A stretch of 64,000 bases of DNA from Anthoceros angustus (Eukaryota > Streptophyta > Anthocerotopsida > Anthocerotales > Anthocerotaceae): NCBI GenBank assembly GCA_010909165.1, contig VJWM01000296.1:1-64000 (forward strand). Direction: 5' to 3'. A model generated the notes under the pieces. That model was not told the DNA's origin. It did not search any database and was given only the letters and a program-made list of their open reading frames with translations. Positions 1-12,200 of the stretch are shown piece by piece; within the stretch, counting starts at the first letter, position 1, and each line of letters opens with the position of its first letter. Both the position numbers and the translations under genes were made by a program.

Positions 1-1795
1 TACTATATTTTGTTTATCGACTACAGCGGGGAAAGCGTGTACTTCTGCGGAAGAAGTGGCTCTCCAAGCATTTCGGATGTTCGAGGCATGCGGAGAAACA
101 AACGGAAGAAGTTGAAGAAACTTGATGATGGGGAGGAGAGTATTTGAGTAAACTCTTCAAGGATGAATGCACACGGCCGGTGAGAGAGGCACTTGATGAC
201 AAGGTACATAGCAGGCGAGGATATCGGCGGAAGAATCGTACCATCTGCAATGGCGCTAGGAGTATGCTAGCGGAAAGCGGGATGCCAAAATATTTTTGAT
301 GGCGTTGCAGCGGCCTGTCTGAGAATATGTCAATTACCATGGCGCTAGGTGGCTCTATGACACCCCATGAAGCTTGGTTTGGTGAGAAACCAAATGTCTC
401 ACACTTGAGAGTGTTTGGTCAGTAGCATATGTGCATGTTCCTCGCAAGCTGTGGAAGAAGTTGGACGAAGCATCAAATGCGACTTCATTGGTTATGCGAA
501 TGAGCGAAAGGCTTCTGATTGTGGGATCCGTCGACAGCCAATGCATGAAAGTTACGATGTCGTGTTCGAGAACAACATTGGAAGTCATCACGGAGGGGTC
601 ATTTACCACGGACCTCGACTACGAGTTTATCCAGACACCTTCCTTGTCCATCCTGTGAGCGAGAGGATCACCACACCGGAGGGTGATGGTGAGGACATCC
701 AGCGGTGAGGTCGTACCACCTATTGTTCCGCAGAATTCTCGGAGGAAACTCATAAGGAGCATGACAAGTTGAGGAGTTAGTTCCGGCATTGGAGGATGCG
801 GAGGATGAACCAGCGGCTATTAGGACGGTCGACAAGGGTCGGCGGCCTTGTGGAAGGTCCTTGAGAATGCCCAGCTCAACATGGTGAGCGGACCAGAATG
901 GTGTTTTCTTCTTGAAGATGATATCCCGCTCACAACTGAGGAAGCACGAAACGGACCTGAAGGTGAGTTCTGGAATGAAGCTATTCGTACTGAGTATAAT
1001 TCGATGCTCGAAAACTAAGTTTGGATGTTGGTTGATTTGCCACCCTGGAGAAAAGCCGTCGACTGCAAGTGGACTTTCAAGAAGAAGTACAATGCTGACG
1101 GATCTCTGGAAAGGCATAAGGCGAGACTAGTGGCTCGCGGTTTCACTCAGGTGAAAGGGCTGGACTACGACGAGACCTTCTCCTCGGTAGTTCGCATGAA
1201 CAGCTTGCGAACCTTATTTGCCGTGGCGGCAAAGCAGGACTGGGACTTACATCATTTGGACGTTACGACTGCATTCCTTTACGGCGAGTTAGTCGAAGAA
1301 ATCTATATGCGGCAACCTCCAAGTTTCAAGGTTCCCGGCATGGAGGATAAGGTGTGCAAACTTCTTCGGTCCATTTATGGTTTGAAGCAATCTGCCTTAC
1401 GGTGGTTTATGAGATGCGACAGACTTGATGCGAGAGACCGATGCGAGAGACAACTTTTTTTCTGGGTATGCATATCCACAGGGATAGACAGAAGCGGACG
1501 AGGCGCTCAACGGCGCAAAGTTTGCACATTTTCGTTCAGATCTTGGCGTCAGTAAGTAGCTTTAGCTTGAAGGGGGAGTGTTAGAGATTCAATCCTCTGC
1601 TACTTACTCCAGTATATTAGGATATACTAGGATATTGCACTCTCGAGACTAGGGCTTACCTCGTCGATAGTTGCCCCGCCTAAGGGCTATATATGTAGCA
1701 CCATGTGCACCATATTGACTGGTACCGTGGAGCCTATCTAAGCCAGTGGTGCTATTGTGTGTGCCATCCATTGCCTCTGCTTGTGTCTGCTAACT
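1..1795 (+). mobile_element. Degenerate Ty1/copia retrotransposon, 3' part with LTR
   Basis: Plus-strand reading fragments in shifting frames match a copia polyprotein in the usual order. Around 1-300 are integrase-core pieces; 340-420 encodes the conserved TPHEAWFGEKPNVSHLRVFG-type segment; 1025-1400 encodes the start of reverse transcriptase (KARLVARGFTQ, LDVTTAFLYGEL, SIYGLKQS). After the residues RW the element jumps to a late RT piece (near 1460) and then to the end, so most of RT and RNase H is deleted. A purine tract (aagggggag) ends at 1578 and is followed by TGTTAG at 1579, which I take as the LTR start. A TATATATG box lies at 1688-1695. CTAACT at 1790-1795 is a near match to the inverted terminal hexamer, giving an LTR of about 217 bases. 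Many stops and frameshifts show it is inactive. The 5' half lies left of the window. Confidence 0.85.
1579..1795 (+). repeat. Probable 3' LTR of the copia element
   Basis: The segment begins with TGTTAG directly after a polypurine tract and ends near CTAACT, one base off the expected inverted end CTAACA. It contains a TATA-like box about 110 bases in. The right edge is inferred, because the partner LTR is outside the window. Germin-like coding sequence begins within about ten bases after it. Confidence 0.55.
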
Positions 1796-1797
1796 GT

Positions 1798-2260
1798 CGT
1801 CTGCGTTGGCCAAGGCGGCCAACACCAACAACAAGAACAAGGCTACAGTGACGCCTGACACCGTGCTCCAGTTCCCAGGCCTCAACACAGTGGGCATTTC
1901 CACTGCGCGCATCGACTCCGCTGTGGGAGGCCAGAACGTGCACCCCCGCGCCACCGAGCTCCTCTTCTTGGTGTCAAGTACCTTGGAGGTGGGATTCGTA
2001 TCGTCCAACATTAACGGCAACGTCCTCTGCACTCAGATGCTGAATGCGGGCGATTTGTTCGTCTTTCCTCGCGGCCTCCTGCACTTCCAGAAGACTCGGG
2101 GAAACGGTTTGGCCCTGGCCATCGCCGCACTCAACATGTAACCCGGAGTGCGGCAGGCGGTCACACCTGTTCGCCACCCCACGGTATCTCGGCGTTCTTG
2201 AGCGTTTGCATCGATGCTAAGACAGTGCAGGCGCTCCAGGCTGCCCAGAAAGTGAAAACG
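1798..2260 (+). pseudogene. Germin-like protein remnant, 5'-truncated
   Basis: The open part from about 1800 to 2141 resembles the cupin core of germin-like proteins (apoplastic Mn-binding proteins). It starts mid-protein at LAKAANTNN, then FPGLNTVGISTARID, the box-1 region HPRATE and the box-2 region GDLFVFPRGLLHFQ. The signal peptide and first third are missing. Box 1 lacks the residues that normally supply a second metal-binding His of the HxH pair, so metal binding is probably lost. A stop follows ALNM at 2139-2141. After a frame change, 2190-2260 still reads like the germin C-terminus (DAKTVQALQAAQKV). A possible poly(A) signal (AATAAA-like) lies near 2388. The abrupt start beside the copia LTR suggests the element inserted into the gene. 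Confidence 0.75.
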
Positions 2261-4111
2261 TAGCTACTAGAAGCTTGGCTTGCCGTCGCCGAATACCTGT
2301 AATCATGTCTTCATGACCTGACTTTGTACGGTCTTATTATTATTAATAGACGCGTTCGTTTGGCTCCATTTGTGACTCGTGAGAATGCAATAAAAAACAC
2401 AGTTTAGTCTATGTATGTATCCTATTCATCCATTGATGTCGATGTGCATCGGACCTGCTGCATCCCATTTGCCTCTTCCAAGTCGACTGTAAGAGACTTC
2501 TTCTTCTTCTCTTCCTTCATATGTACATATGTATGTACCATGCTGATGTCTCATGATGGGACATGGATGGTGTTAATGCCCTGGGATGCCTTAAGAATTT
2601 GTCTTGTGCTGAACTAGTGCTTCTTGGAATCGAGCTTATGGTAGTCTATCTTCAAGACGCGGAAGAACGTTCCTTTCGTTTTCGTCCTCTTTGTACCCGG
2701 CCCCACCCTCTGAAAGATACTGAATGTGTTTCCCTGTCTGTCTGTGAGCAGTTGGTGTGCCATAGTGTTTAACCCTAGGACCGGTGCAATTGGACAGCCA
2801 TGATGGCAGCAGCAGCGGCTCTCCTCCTCTTCTTGATTGTCAACTTCAACTGAAAGCTTCACATTCCTCGCCTCCCAGCCCTCTACACATCAGGTTTGCA
2901 TAACACCTCGTGGCTGCAATCTTCACACCTTAGGCTCTTGATTGTCAACTTCAACTGAAAGCTCCACATTCCTCACCTTCCAGCCCTCTACACGTCGGGT
3001 TTGCAGAACCCCTCGTGCCAGCGATCTTCACACCCTAGGCTGATTCATCATGTGAGCCTCGCCTTCGATGATGATGGCTTGCGTGCGGAATTGGTTCCCC
3101 GGCACCAGAACCAGGCCGTCCTGGATGACAAGTGTCTGCAGCAGAGGCTTCAAAAGCAAAATTGAGATGACGCATCATCTCAACATGGAGACTCAAAATG
3201 ATGTCATAAGACATTCTCCTGGAACATCACCCTAGCAGTGAACTAGGGAAGGCAGATGATGTAGCAGCTGAGGATCTGTCCTCGTAAAATCCTGCAGACA
3301 GCTTATTTTAGTCTACAGGAAAGGGTGGCATCAGCTGAGTTTGCAAAACTGCCGAACGTGTTGGAGGCTCAACACATGAGGCTAGCATTTTAGCACAAGC
3401 AAACTCGGCAAAGGAGTCCCAGGAATCAGGATGCCGGCAGTAGTAAAGTGAAGGACAAGCACAGTTTAACCTGATGTCTTACCACGGACAAGGCCCCTCC
3501 TGCTGACAATTGCAATCGCTTTACCCTATAACTACACCTGACTGCAATGGCCCAGAGGTGACGACACATACTCCGGGTTTCGCGCGTTGAAACAAAAGTG
3601 TAACGCCTCCTGGACAAATAGTACTCCGGCTTCCTTGCAGGTTTCAAACCAAAAATTCAACATGAGCCACCACTGGCGTGTGCTCCACTGCCGACCTCCA
3701 CAACACTTGCAACAAACACGCAGACTGTGAGCAGCAAGACACAAACTGTGCAGGAATGGCTTGGGATGTTTTGATTGTTTGAATTACTGGCCCACATGAA
3801 CGGAGCCAAATTGTACATGGGAGCCTGGAAAGCCAGGATTCCCCTCCTACAATACATATATACAGACAAACCATGGCTGCAGTGACGCCGTAGCATCTAC
3901 AAATAATGTTGTTCCCCAATACGGGTGTTCAAAAAGGAACCCATACAAGTCGGGACTGGGCCATCCCTCCGCAGGCTTCGTTGCACCCGCCACCGGTGTG
4001 CTCCAGGGCTCTCGCCATCGGGGGAGCCACCTCAATGAAAATGTACAGGTGAAGCACACCGGGCGCGCGCAGCTGGGCACACCACCACAGCCGGGCGGAA
4101 TTGCCACGTCC
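2261..4111. other. Intergenic stretch, no gene recognised
   Basis: Only short overlapping open frames on both strands are present, none resembling a known family. The stretch includes a 105-base tandem duplication at 2832-3041, listed separately. The part next to 4112 is expected to be the 3' UTR of the J-protein gene. Confidence 0.6.
2832..3041. repeat. Tandem duplication, 2 x 105 bases
   Basis: The block 2832-2936, starting cttgattgtcaacttcaact, is repeated at 2937-3041 with about 10% differences. Both copies end near taggct. No coding potential is evident. Confidence 0.9.
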
Positions 4112-4768
4112 TCACCAGCACTGATCGGTCTCCCAGCTCTTCCCCTTCCATTGCGTAGAAGCCCCGGCCGCAGACGGGTAGGAGACGGAAGCATAGGACG
4201 TGAACCCCTGGCTGTCCCCCCCGGTCTGGGCCGCGCAGCTGTGGCCTGCATAGCCGTAGCCGTAGCAGTAGGGAGCAGCATAGGACTGCGCTGTGCCAGC
4301 GTAGCCCGCGAACGCAGTCCCCGACTGCTCCGCGGCCACGCCCGCAACGCCGTGCCTGCCGGTGTACCCCGAGGCCTGAAACCTCCGCAGCGAGAGCTGC
4401 AAATCGAAGGCCGCCCTGGCCTGCGGATCCGACAGCACCGCGTACGCCTGGTGCACCTCCAGGAAGCGCGAGGTGCAATCCTCCTTGTCCTGCACCGGCA
4501 CCACGTCCGGGTGGAACCTCCGCACCAGCTGCCTGTACGCCGCCTTCACCTCCTTGGCTGTGGCGTTGCGCTGCACCCCGAGCACCTGGTACCAATCCTC
4601 CGCCTTCCCCAGGCCATGGCCCTGCCTCTCCTCCGAGCACGGTTGCGCGGCGGCCTGGCACCACACTCGCCGCGGGGACGCGCGCACTGCGGCCGCGCCC
4701 GGCGCTGCCAGCCGCGAGCACGGGCTCCCCAAGGCCTGCTCAATTCTCGTTCTCCCCAGCAACGCCAT
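4112..4768 (-). CDS. J-domain co-chaperone, probably plastid-targeted
   Basis: Intronless frame of 218 aa if the ATG at 4768 is used. The frame stays open upstream to 5002, but those residues look like translated leader. Residues 1 to about 60 are rich in Ala, Arg and Ser with few acidic residues, as in a chloroplast transit peptide. The J-domain follows (DWYQVLGVQRNATAKEVKAA, then RRFHPDV with the HPD tripeptide, then FLEVHQAYAVLSDPQARAAF), so it should stimulate an Hsp70 ATPase, probably in the stroma. The C-terminus is Tyr/Gly/Ala-rich and ends SWETDQCW. There is no Gly/Phe linker or zinc-finger, so it is a type III (DnaJC) protein close to the small plant plastid DnaJ8/11/20 group. Which member it is remains open. 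Confidence 0.85.
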   Translation of the reverse strand: MALLGRTRIEQALGSPCSRLAAPGAAAVRASPRRVWCQAAAQPCSEERQGHGLGKAEDWYQVLGVQRNATAKEVKAAYRQLVRRFHPDVVPVQDKEDCTSRFLEVHQAYAVLSDPQARAAFDLQLSLRRFQASGYTGRHGVAGVAAEQSGTAFAGYAGTAQSYAAPYCYGYGYAGHSCAAQTGGDSQGFTSYASVSYPSAAGASTQWKGKSWETDQCW

Positions 4769-5496
4769 ACTCTTGTTGCGTTGTTGCGTTTCGATGTCCG
4801 TCACCAAGCTCCTTTCCCCTTTCAATGGCAGTCGTCTCAACAGTCGCGTCTCAGGAGTCGGAGTCGCAGTGGGAGTGTTGAAGGTGCGCGGCGGGACGAG
4901 TAAAAAGGACTCGGGGGGGCGCTGTCGGCGGAGCCCGCTGGCCACTCCCAGGCTGGCCCCATCGTGGGTCTGGCCCGGATAAAATCGAAGCTGGCCCGGC
5001 ACAGGATAAGATTAACCCAGGCGCTGAGTCGGCTGCTGTGTCCGCTTGCTCCCTGCTGACGCACGGCATCACCTCTCTGACGTCTTCTTCTCCTTATCCC
5101 ATCCCCACTACCGTCACTTTCCACCTGCCCTTCGGTTTCTGCAACGCGGCAACTGGCTGCAAGCTCGGCAACGCGACCCGGACACATGTGCTGCCCGCAC
5201 AACGGTCGCGCCGGACAGTATCCGCCGAGTCCGGGAAAGATGGCACGCAAACACAAGCACCCGGCTCGGCTGCCACAACCCTATTCTGTTATTACTCATA
5301 GGAGCCGAGACCCTATTCGGCTCCTATGAGTCTGCATACTGCATGCAGGCATCCTGACACACGCCAGGCAAAGGACAGCCACCGAGCTCGATCGTGGAAG
5401 TTTGAAACCAATCCCACTTTGCCTTCTACCAATTTTCTTATACACAAGGAAGCAAGGTACAGGATGGATGCTACACACTCTCCCACCGCCAGGCAT
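4769..5496. other. Intergenic, upstream of the J-protein gene
   Basis: This stretch contains the probable promoter and leader of the J-protein gene (transcribed leftward) and the 3' side of the TMEM65-type gene. A near-perfect inverted repeat of gagccgaatagggtctcggctc type sits at about 5301-5330 (cataggagccgag ... ctcctatgag). No other gene is seen. Confidence 0.5.
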
Positions 5497-7386
5497 CTAT
5501 CCTGGCGGTGGCGACTTGCTCCTTGCCATCCCGAACTGCACCACTCTCCGCACAGCCATGAGGGAGGACACTGTCAGGATAAGGATAAGGCCACCGAGCT
5601 TGCCGGGCATCGTGTCAGGCTTTCGTGTCAGGCAAGGGGCCGCACACGCGCCGGAGACGGACGCAAATAGGGTTCCGGTGCTGCTGCAGCTGCAGCACTG
5701 GCTGGGGCCACCCACCTGTTGCTTCTGCGCCTGCGAACAGTAGACGATGTCACCGGAAGCAGGGTTGGTGTGGGCCACGGTTGCAGATGCGGCAGTGGCC
5801 TCTCCTCCCGCTGGACCTTCTTCGTGCTTGGCGATGTAGAGGAGAGGCACGAGCCCCAGGAGGCACCCAAGCGTCACTCCGATTGTGGAACCAACAGTGT
5901 CTGCCCACCAGGCTTCTTTGGATTGCATCTGCACGGACGAGATTTTGATCTCTGGCATGAAGTGATTTGATACCATCTCGATGTAGCCTCGGAAAGCTGT
6001 TCCCACCAGATCTGCAATGGCGTTGCCCAGTCCTGCTGACTGCGCAGTGTGCAGGCACATGAGATCTCCAGATTTTGCAGCAATGCCGATCAAGCTGCCA
6101 AGGAGCCGTGTATGGGAGGGAGCTTTCACTCACCATTAGGGTGGAGAGGCCCAGCCCTACTCCGATGCTGTTCTGTATCGCATCCCCAGCGATTATCATG
6201 ATGGCATTATCTGTTCGTTGGATCCACACTTGGAATCAGCAAATTGTTGGGCAATGCAAGGTCATGCATTTGAGGCCAAGGGGGAGCAGGGAAGTAGATA
6301 CCTGTGAAGCCGAAGCCAATCATTCCTGAGCCACTCCCACACACGGCACCACAATTAGAAGTCTCTTGGACAGTTTGCAGCTGCAGAAAGCTAAAAGAAC
6401 GCAACTGTAGGAGAAGTTGGGTTTGATGATGCTGGAACACAAAGCATGAAATTCAATCTCAGGGCTGTTCACAGGCAGGAATGAGGAATTGCAACCGCCT
6501 GATCGGATGCACACGAGGCAATGAGAATTGTACTACGGGATGGAAGTGGAAACCATGCAAACCCGGCAACCATTTTTGCACTAGCCTGTCATTGGCATTC
6601 CTCCCTTGAAGTTTCTCCTGCCTACCAGCACCCCATGTTATGCATACCATAAGCAGTGGACTCACCAACGCCAGCTCGCACCCCAAGCTGGAGAAGCTGC
6701 TCTGTAGTCAGTGGCTTCTTGGACGTGCCATACTTGACTGCCTGCGCCTCAACAAAATTTGCAAACTCAATTCGATCAACCACACCATCAGAATTGGTAT
6801 CAGCCTCTTTAAAGTGCTCATCTGATTCTGCATCCGGGGCTGCACACAATTACCAAACACACACTAATGAGTTCTGGCGTTGCATAACCAGGCAGAGCTT
6901 AATTGTCACCCTCACTACCTGGCTTATCTCGTCAGGAGCATGCACGCCAACCTTTCACTATTGTAACACGTGCAACATAAAAACATGAAGTTGCACAACA
7001 TCGGTGCAGATTGACCTACCACTTGCAAACAGGGCTGACAGCAATACCGCACGCCCCTGTTTATCAATGTTCGTCACAAGGACCCGTGCTACTTGTGCTG
7101 CTGCCTCAGGATCTCCCGCAAGCAACTCTCCCACTCCCACTACTACCTCCGCATTGCTCAGTGTCAAAGCACCCGAGTTATCCTCACCAGCAGCACAAGC
7201 CACATGCACCCGGCCACTCCTGTAAGGTACAAGCCGAGCGCCTGAACACAACCTGCCGTTCAATCTGACAATGCCGTCACTGGAAGCAGAAAGAACTCCT
7301 GGCTTGCTCCACCAACCATTGCCTCCTGCCTGCAGCTTGCCTCTTCCGAGCCAGGAATGACACCGTAAGCACACTGTTCCCGACAT
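5497..7386 (-). CDS. EF-hand plus TMEM65-domain membrane protein
   Basis: Five exons join in phase: 7020-7386, 6666-6839, 6302-6325, 6134-6210, 5497-6039 (394 aa). Exon 1 gives an Arg/Gly/Ser-rich N-terminus that could be an organelle-targeting peptide. Exon 2 carries one canonical EF-hand (DTNSDGVVDRIE, ligands at 1, 3, 5, 9 and 12), so it probably senses calcium. Exons 3-5 give the TMEM65 domain: GMIGFGFTDNAIMIIAGD, GVGLGLSTLM, GLGNAIADLVG and GVTLGCLLGLVPLL, a multi-pass membrane region. Animal TMEM65 is a mitochondrial inner-membrane protein; the role of plant EF-hand versions is unclear. Exon 3 is only 24 bases, but its inclusion restores the conserved GFGFxDN segment. The tail after about residue 270 is low-complexity and the true stop could differ if another intron exists (candidate donor caacag/gtgggt). 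Confidence 0.8.
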
Positions 7387-9294
7387 CCTGGCCGAACGAT
7401 TAGATGTCGTCCAACACCACAGAATCCCCGCTTGGGACGGTCAGTACTCATGCGGTGCCTGGGGCACCATCGGTTCAGGACCCTTCCTTCCTCAGCCCTG
7501 CCTCTGCGTCTCTGATGATTCCACCTGGGCTACCGGGGTTCGCCACATATTCTGCAAGCTGATGGAAAATGCAGTCCGCCTTTCGCATCAAAGCCGCCCC
7601 GAATGCCTGGCCAGCATGTCCATCGGCTTGGGCACGTGCTCTTCAGAACGGTCGCCGCAAGCATAACGAAGGCATCCATGGCACCAATGGGAAGAATCCC
7701 TTGAGCTCGAATGGATTATTTTATTCCAGGAAAATCATCCAAACGCAAATAAATCCCAGAACTTGTGTTCGAAGCTCGACTCTCCCCGGCGGAGACAATG
7801 CCGGAGAGGTTACGGGAGAGGTGACGGGGGCGCTGAACGGATCCTGTGGCGGAGCAACACCGGTCCGGAGTGTGCGACGGGGAAGAGACCAGGGCAGGGA
7901 TAAGAGCTTGTGCCGGAGGAGTCAAAGGGCGGCTAGGGGCTCGGGAAGCCATCACCGGAGCCAGCGCCTGCGCCGGAAAAGTCACAGGGACGGGCCATGG
8001 AGACTGTACTACACACACCAAACGACCAAAGACTTGAAAGCGCGTCCTATTTCGGACACAACAAAAATGGCTTTGCTTCATAGTGACCATGATTGATAAA
8101 AGTCCGACTAGAAGAAGAAGAAGAAGAAGAATTTTATTGAAGTCCACTAAGGATGATTTCCGTCATGGGACTTGGTACTTAACAACTTGTACCATGCTAT
8201 GCCTAAGCTACTTGCACCAAGGGCATCCATTTTCTTTAGGCACCCCATCCAAGCGCAGAATACTTAATAAGCATGTTCTTATAAATGTGTGTCCATTTGG
8301 CCTAAAGCCATTTGGACACACAAAAGGCTTTGCCTCTATCCCCTCTCCTCTCATGGGTAAGTAAGTAACTTAGATGGGGTGCCTAGAGCGAGTGGATGCC
8401 CTTGGTGCAAGTAGCTCAGGCACACCATGGTACTATGATAGGAAACCATGAATGTTTTTGTATGCCGCTGACACATGAACTCTTTACTTTGTCTCTCTGC
8501 GGGCTCGTGTGACTTGCATTAAGTGTGCGTGGGCTGCTCGTACCACTTAGTGCAATGGAGCTCTTCTTTTTTTCTCTAGGGGCCTGCTTTGGCATCCTTC
8601 TAGTCTGGTTCCTCAGCTTTAGCTAATGTTCTTCGCACATTTGTATTTGTTTTTTTCCTCATAAAGCCTTTAATTCTCTAAAAAACATAAATGGCTTTGC
8701 TCTACACAACATTCTTGGACCTGCGAGAGGTTTATCCAAGAAAGGTATGTTTGGCATTTGTATTGGAACCATATGAAGATATTGGGCCTGTCACGATTGA
8801 ATGAATAACTATTTGGTGCCAGTTCTAATGTTATCTACATATTTATCTCCTCATCCATATGTGGAATAGATCCCGGAAAATTCTCCAAAAAAATAAAATA
8901 TGGAGTAGAAATAAAGGTGATAGGTGATGGGGGACTTGAGAAGAGCAGAATGGCACACACATATATTAAACCAAAAAATATGTCTAGGTTACTCAGCTAT
9001 AGAGACAAAGGCAGGTAGAACTTCAACTCGTCACTCAAGAATTGGAGTAGTCACTGACTTTTCACTATTAATCTATTGCACTATCGAGCCTAAGACCAAT
9101 GTGCATGAAATGCTTGCTTGCATGACATAAGGCATTGCTTTCGAAAGAATGGATGCCCAAGCTTGCCACAATTCAAATTTGAACAATATGGTGTGCAACC
9201 ACTCTCAATTTCATGAGAAGCATTGTTTTGAATGATGTTTTATTTTTACATCACTAAAATAAAACTATTGAATATATTTTTAACATGAAAAATA
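7387..9294. other. Intergenic, with an inverted-repeat element
   Basis: No gene is recognised. Open frames between 7560 and 8150 overlap on both strands and match nothing I know. A GAA run lies at 8110-8130. An inverted-repeat element lies at 8189-8433. From about 8450 the sequence turns AT-rich towards the next gene. Confidence 0.55.
8189..8433. repeat. Inverted repeat with 61-base arms (MITE-like)
   Basis: The arms 8189-8249 and 8373-8433 are near-complementary; both contain ctacttgcaccaagggcatc or its complement. The loop of about 120 bases contains gtgtgtcca...tggacacac, a smaller 9-base inverted repeat, inside a motif that recurs near 24.7 kb. It codes for nothing visible and could be a non-autonomous DNA transposon remnant. 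Confidence 0.7.
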
Positions 9295-12200
9295 TTATTC
9301 AAAACAATATTTACAATCGAGTTCATTACATCCTAACAACTCCCTCTCCTCTTCTAGTAAGTCATCTCTTTTAGTCTCCAGTTGGAATATAGACCAACAT
9401 AGAGCTTCATCTTGATTTGATTGTCGTCTCAAAACTTTAATCCTCTCATCAATTACAAGTAATGCTGCAGCATAACCTATCCTAATTTGTTCCTCATACT
9501 GGTCTATACCCTTACCAATTAGTTTCTTTACCTCCTCTATTTCAACTGATTTGGGGATCGATGCATCAATCATATCAAACAAAAATTTTCCAGTTTCTTT
9601 TGCAGGGTCTTCTTGAACTACCTCATCTTGCACCTCGAGTTTAGGCTCAAGTTCCTCAAGCTGAACTGCAACATCAAACTCCAACTTACCTTGAGATTTT
9701 TTATCTACATTTTTGCTCGGCTTGTCTTTTGAGATGTCCACCTTTGACTTAGGGTTTTTCTTATTGTCGTTAATTGTGCCTACTACTTCATCCTTGGATG
9801 ATGGTTTTACTTTAGATTTTGTATCATCAAGCTTTGATAATTTGCTAAGAGGTTTGGATTCTATTTCCTTAACTTCACTTTTTGTTTTCGAACCAAGCTT
9901 TTTATCATCTTTTGAAGAAGAGTTTTTACTCGTCTTCTTTTTTGACTTTTTGTCGTCTACAATGTCCGCTAGTTCTTCATGTTCTTGTGTTGGTTTCTCT
10001 TCAACTGCTTCTGATAAATATTGAAAACGCAACTCGCATTCTTCAAGGGTTTTTCGTGGGTCATCCATCACAGATTGAAAAACTTCTGAAAAAGCCCCCA
10101 TAACATCATAAACAACTTTGTACATAGCTACATATAATAAAGCAAATCTACTAGGTGGTACCGCTGCAGCATCTAGAAGAGTTGCTATGATATTCCTGAA
10201 CTCATTTCTTTTATTATAATTTTGAATGGCAGCTATTCCTTGTAAGATAGTAAGACTGGAGCCATCCCACACAGTCGTATACACAAGATTGGGTATCTTT
10301 GCAAAAGAATCTATAACTGAAGGATATTTTGGATCCATGCTTTCTGTTCTATTGAGAATAAGGTCTGGTACTCCAAAACCACATGGGGGTGCCAACAAAG
10401 GGGGAAACCAAAAGTTTTGCCAAAATGGATTCTTTTCCGTACCAGGAGGAATAGTAAAAGGTATAGGGTTAGGAGGTGGGGGAGGGGGAAATATATGAGG
10501 TCTATGTGGTGGTATATTTTGAGGTATTGTGGGATCTTTAGGTATAGGAATAAATCGGGGCTTTTCAACTTGGATTGCGTAGTAAGGAGAAACTTCATCT
10601 ATCCATGCACGGTCTGGGAATAATATGGCATTAGGTGAAGGGTATAAAGAAGTGTTGATAGCAAATCCTCTATTACGCAAGGACACCGGTCCTGGTGCTA
10701 TAGCAGCTGCTGGCCGAAGACTAGCAACACCATATCCACAAGGTGGCACAAGATTGGCCGTAAACCAAAGTGTCATTGTTTCTTCTGATTTAACCACAAA
10801 AGGTATTTCTGTAGATGGCTTAGGACGAGGCTTCTTTAAGGGTGTAAGAGGCCGTACTGGGCCTCCATCGACGGGAATCACTGCAGGAGTTTGAATAGGA
10901 TTTGTTTTTGGATATGGATTATATGGAACTGCATTTGGCAAAGATTGAAGAGGAAAAGATTCATCCAAAAGAGATTCATGGACATGTATCTCAATAGATG
11001 GTCCTTTATATGCTTGTGGTTTAATATAGGGTCCAGGAGAGAGAAATATAGTGTCCAATATTTTTGTACATAACCCTTCTTCAAAAAGTTCTAATCGCAC
11101 CATTTTATAAAGATCTAGCAACTCCTTGTATAATGCTTCCGAAAAATATAAAGGTAATTTGAAAAATTGATTTTTTCTTATAAAGTTCTTAGATTCCATG
11201 CGATTTAACACAAACTCGCCCACTGTCGGAATTGGCTTCGCCATAGCAACTGATGTTAACCATAAATATTCATTCACCTCCTCTACTCCACGGTGCATTT
11301 CTCTTTGCTCTAGCAATGCCACAAGTTTCTCACGAGGTATCCTAGTAGAGAGGTCAACCAAGATAAAGATCAGAACATGTCTAACTCATAGTAAATAAAC
11401 ATGTTTTAGAAGTGAGGAATATCGTTCACCTAGTCGGGTCTTCATCTGAAAATGCAAGTCCTTTGACAACAAGAGGTTGTATGGGCTCTAATAATTTAGG
11501 ATCAAATATAACATCCCATTTCTCTAAGAAAATGCCTGCAACTTTGGATTTAAAACTAAATAGAAATTCTTTGCTCTCGCCAGGGACTAGGCTTCCGCTA
11601 CCGCACATTACATGGAATACTCTGTTTGGGTCAGGTTGGGGATCTACATCATCAATCTGAATAAGAAAACTTGACAGTTTTGGGAAATTGTAAGTATATT
11701 AATGGAGAAAATTCTCTCCAATGAACTCATTCTAAAGCTTCAGAGACTAGAACATAGAAAAAATCACAAAGGTACCTTTTATAATATATGGTCTAATAGG
11801 TACATGTTCCCAAGTAAAATAGAGCACTGTAGTGCCTATATTTCTTAATTTTATTTTTGAAGTTGCAACCACATCTTATAAAAAATAGAAAGCAAGAATT
11901 AAAAACCACATAGTATTTTACCAAACATGAGAGAAGAGATTATGATACCTCTAGTTGGTTTCTTACCTACATGCCCAGGCAAAAGTACCCACATGCAATC
12001 TATTTTTGCAGCTGGTCCTCTAAATGGAGATATGTCCTCCTCTTCCTAATTGATATGGGTAATGAGTTATTATATATGTTAAAAGTATTTAGGCTATACT
12101 TGAAATTTTATAACTAACTGAATATTCCATCCAGCCATCCATCTCCATATCAATATTCACCTTCTTTGGAGGAGGTTGTGAAACTTTTTCGGGAGGAGAT

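Noticed and set aside
3998-4903. Plus-strand open frame of 301 aa
   Set aside because: Antisense of the J-protein gene, Arg/Pro-rich composition typical of a GC-rich shadow.
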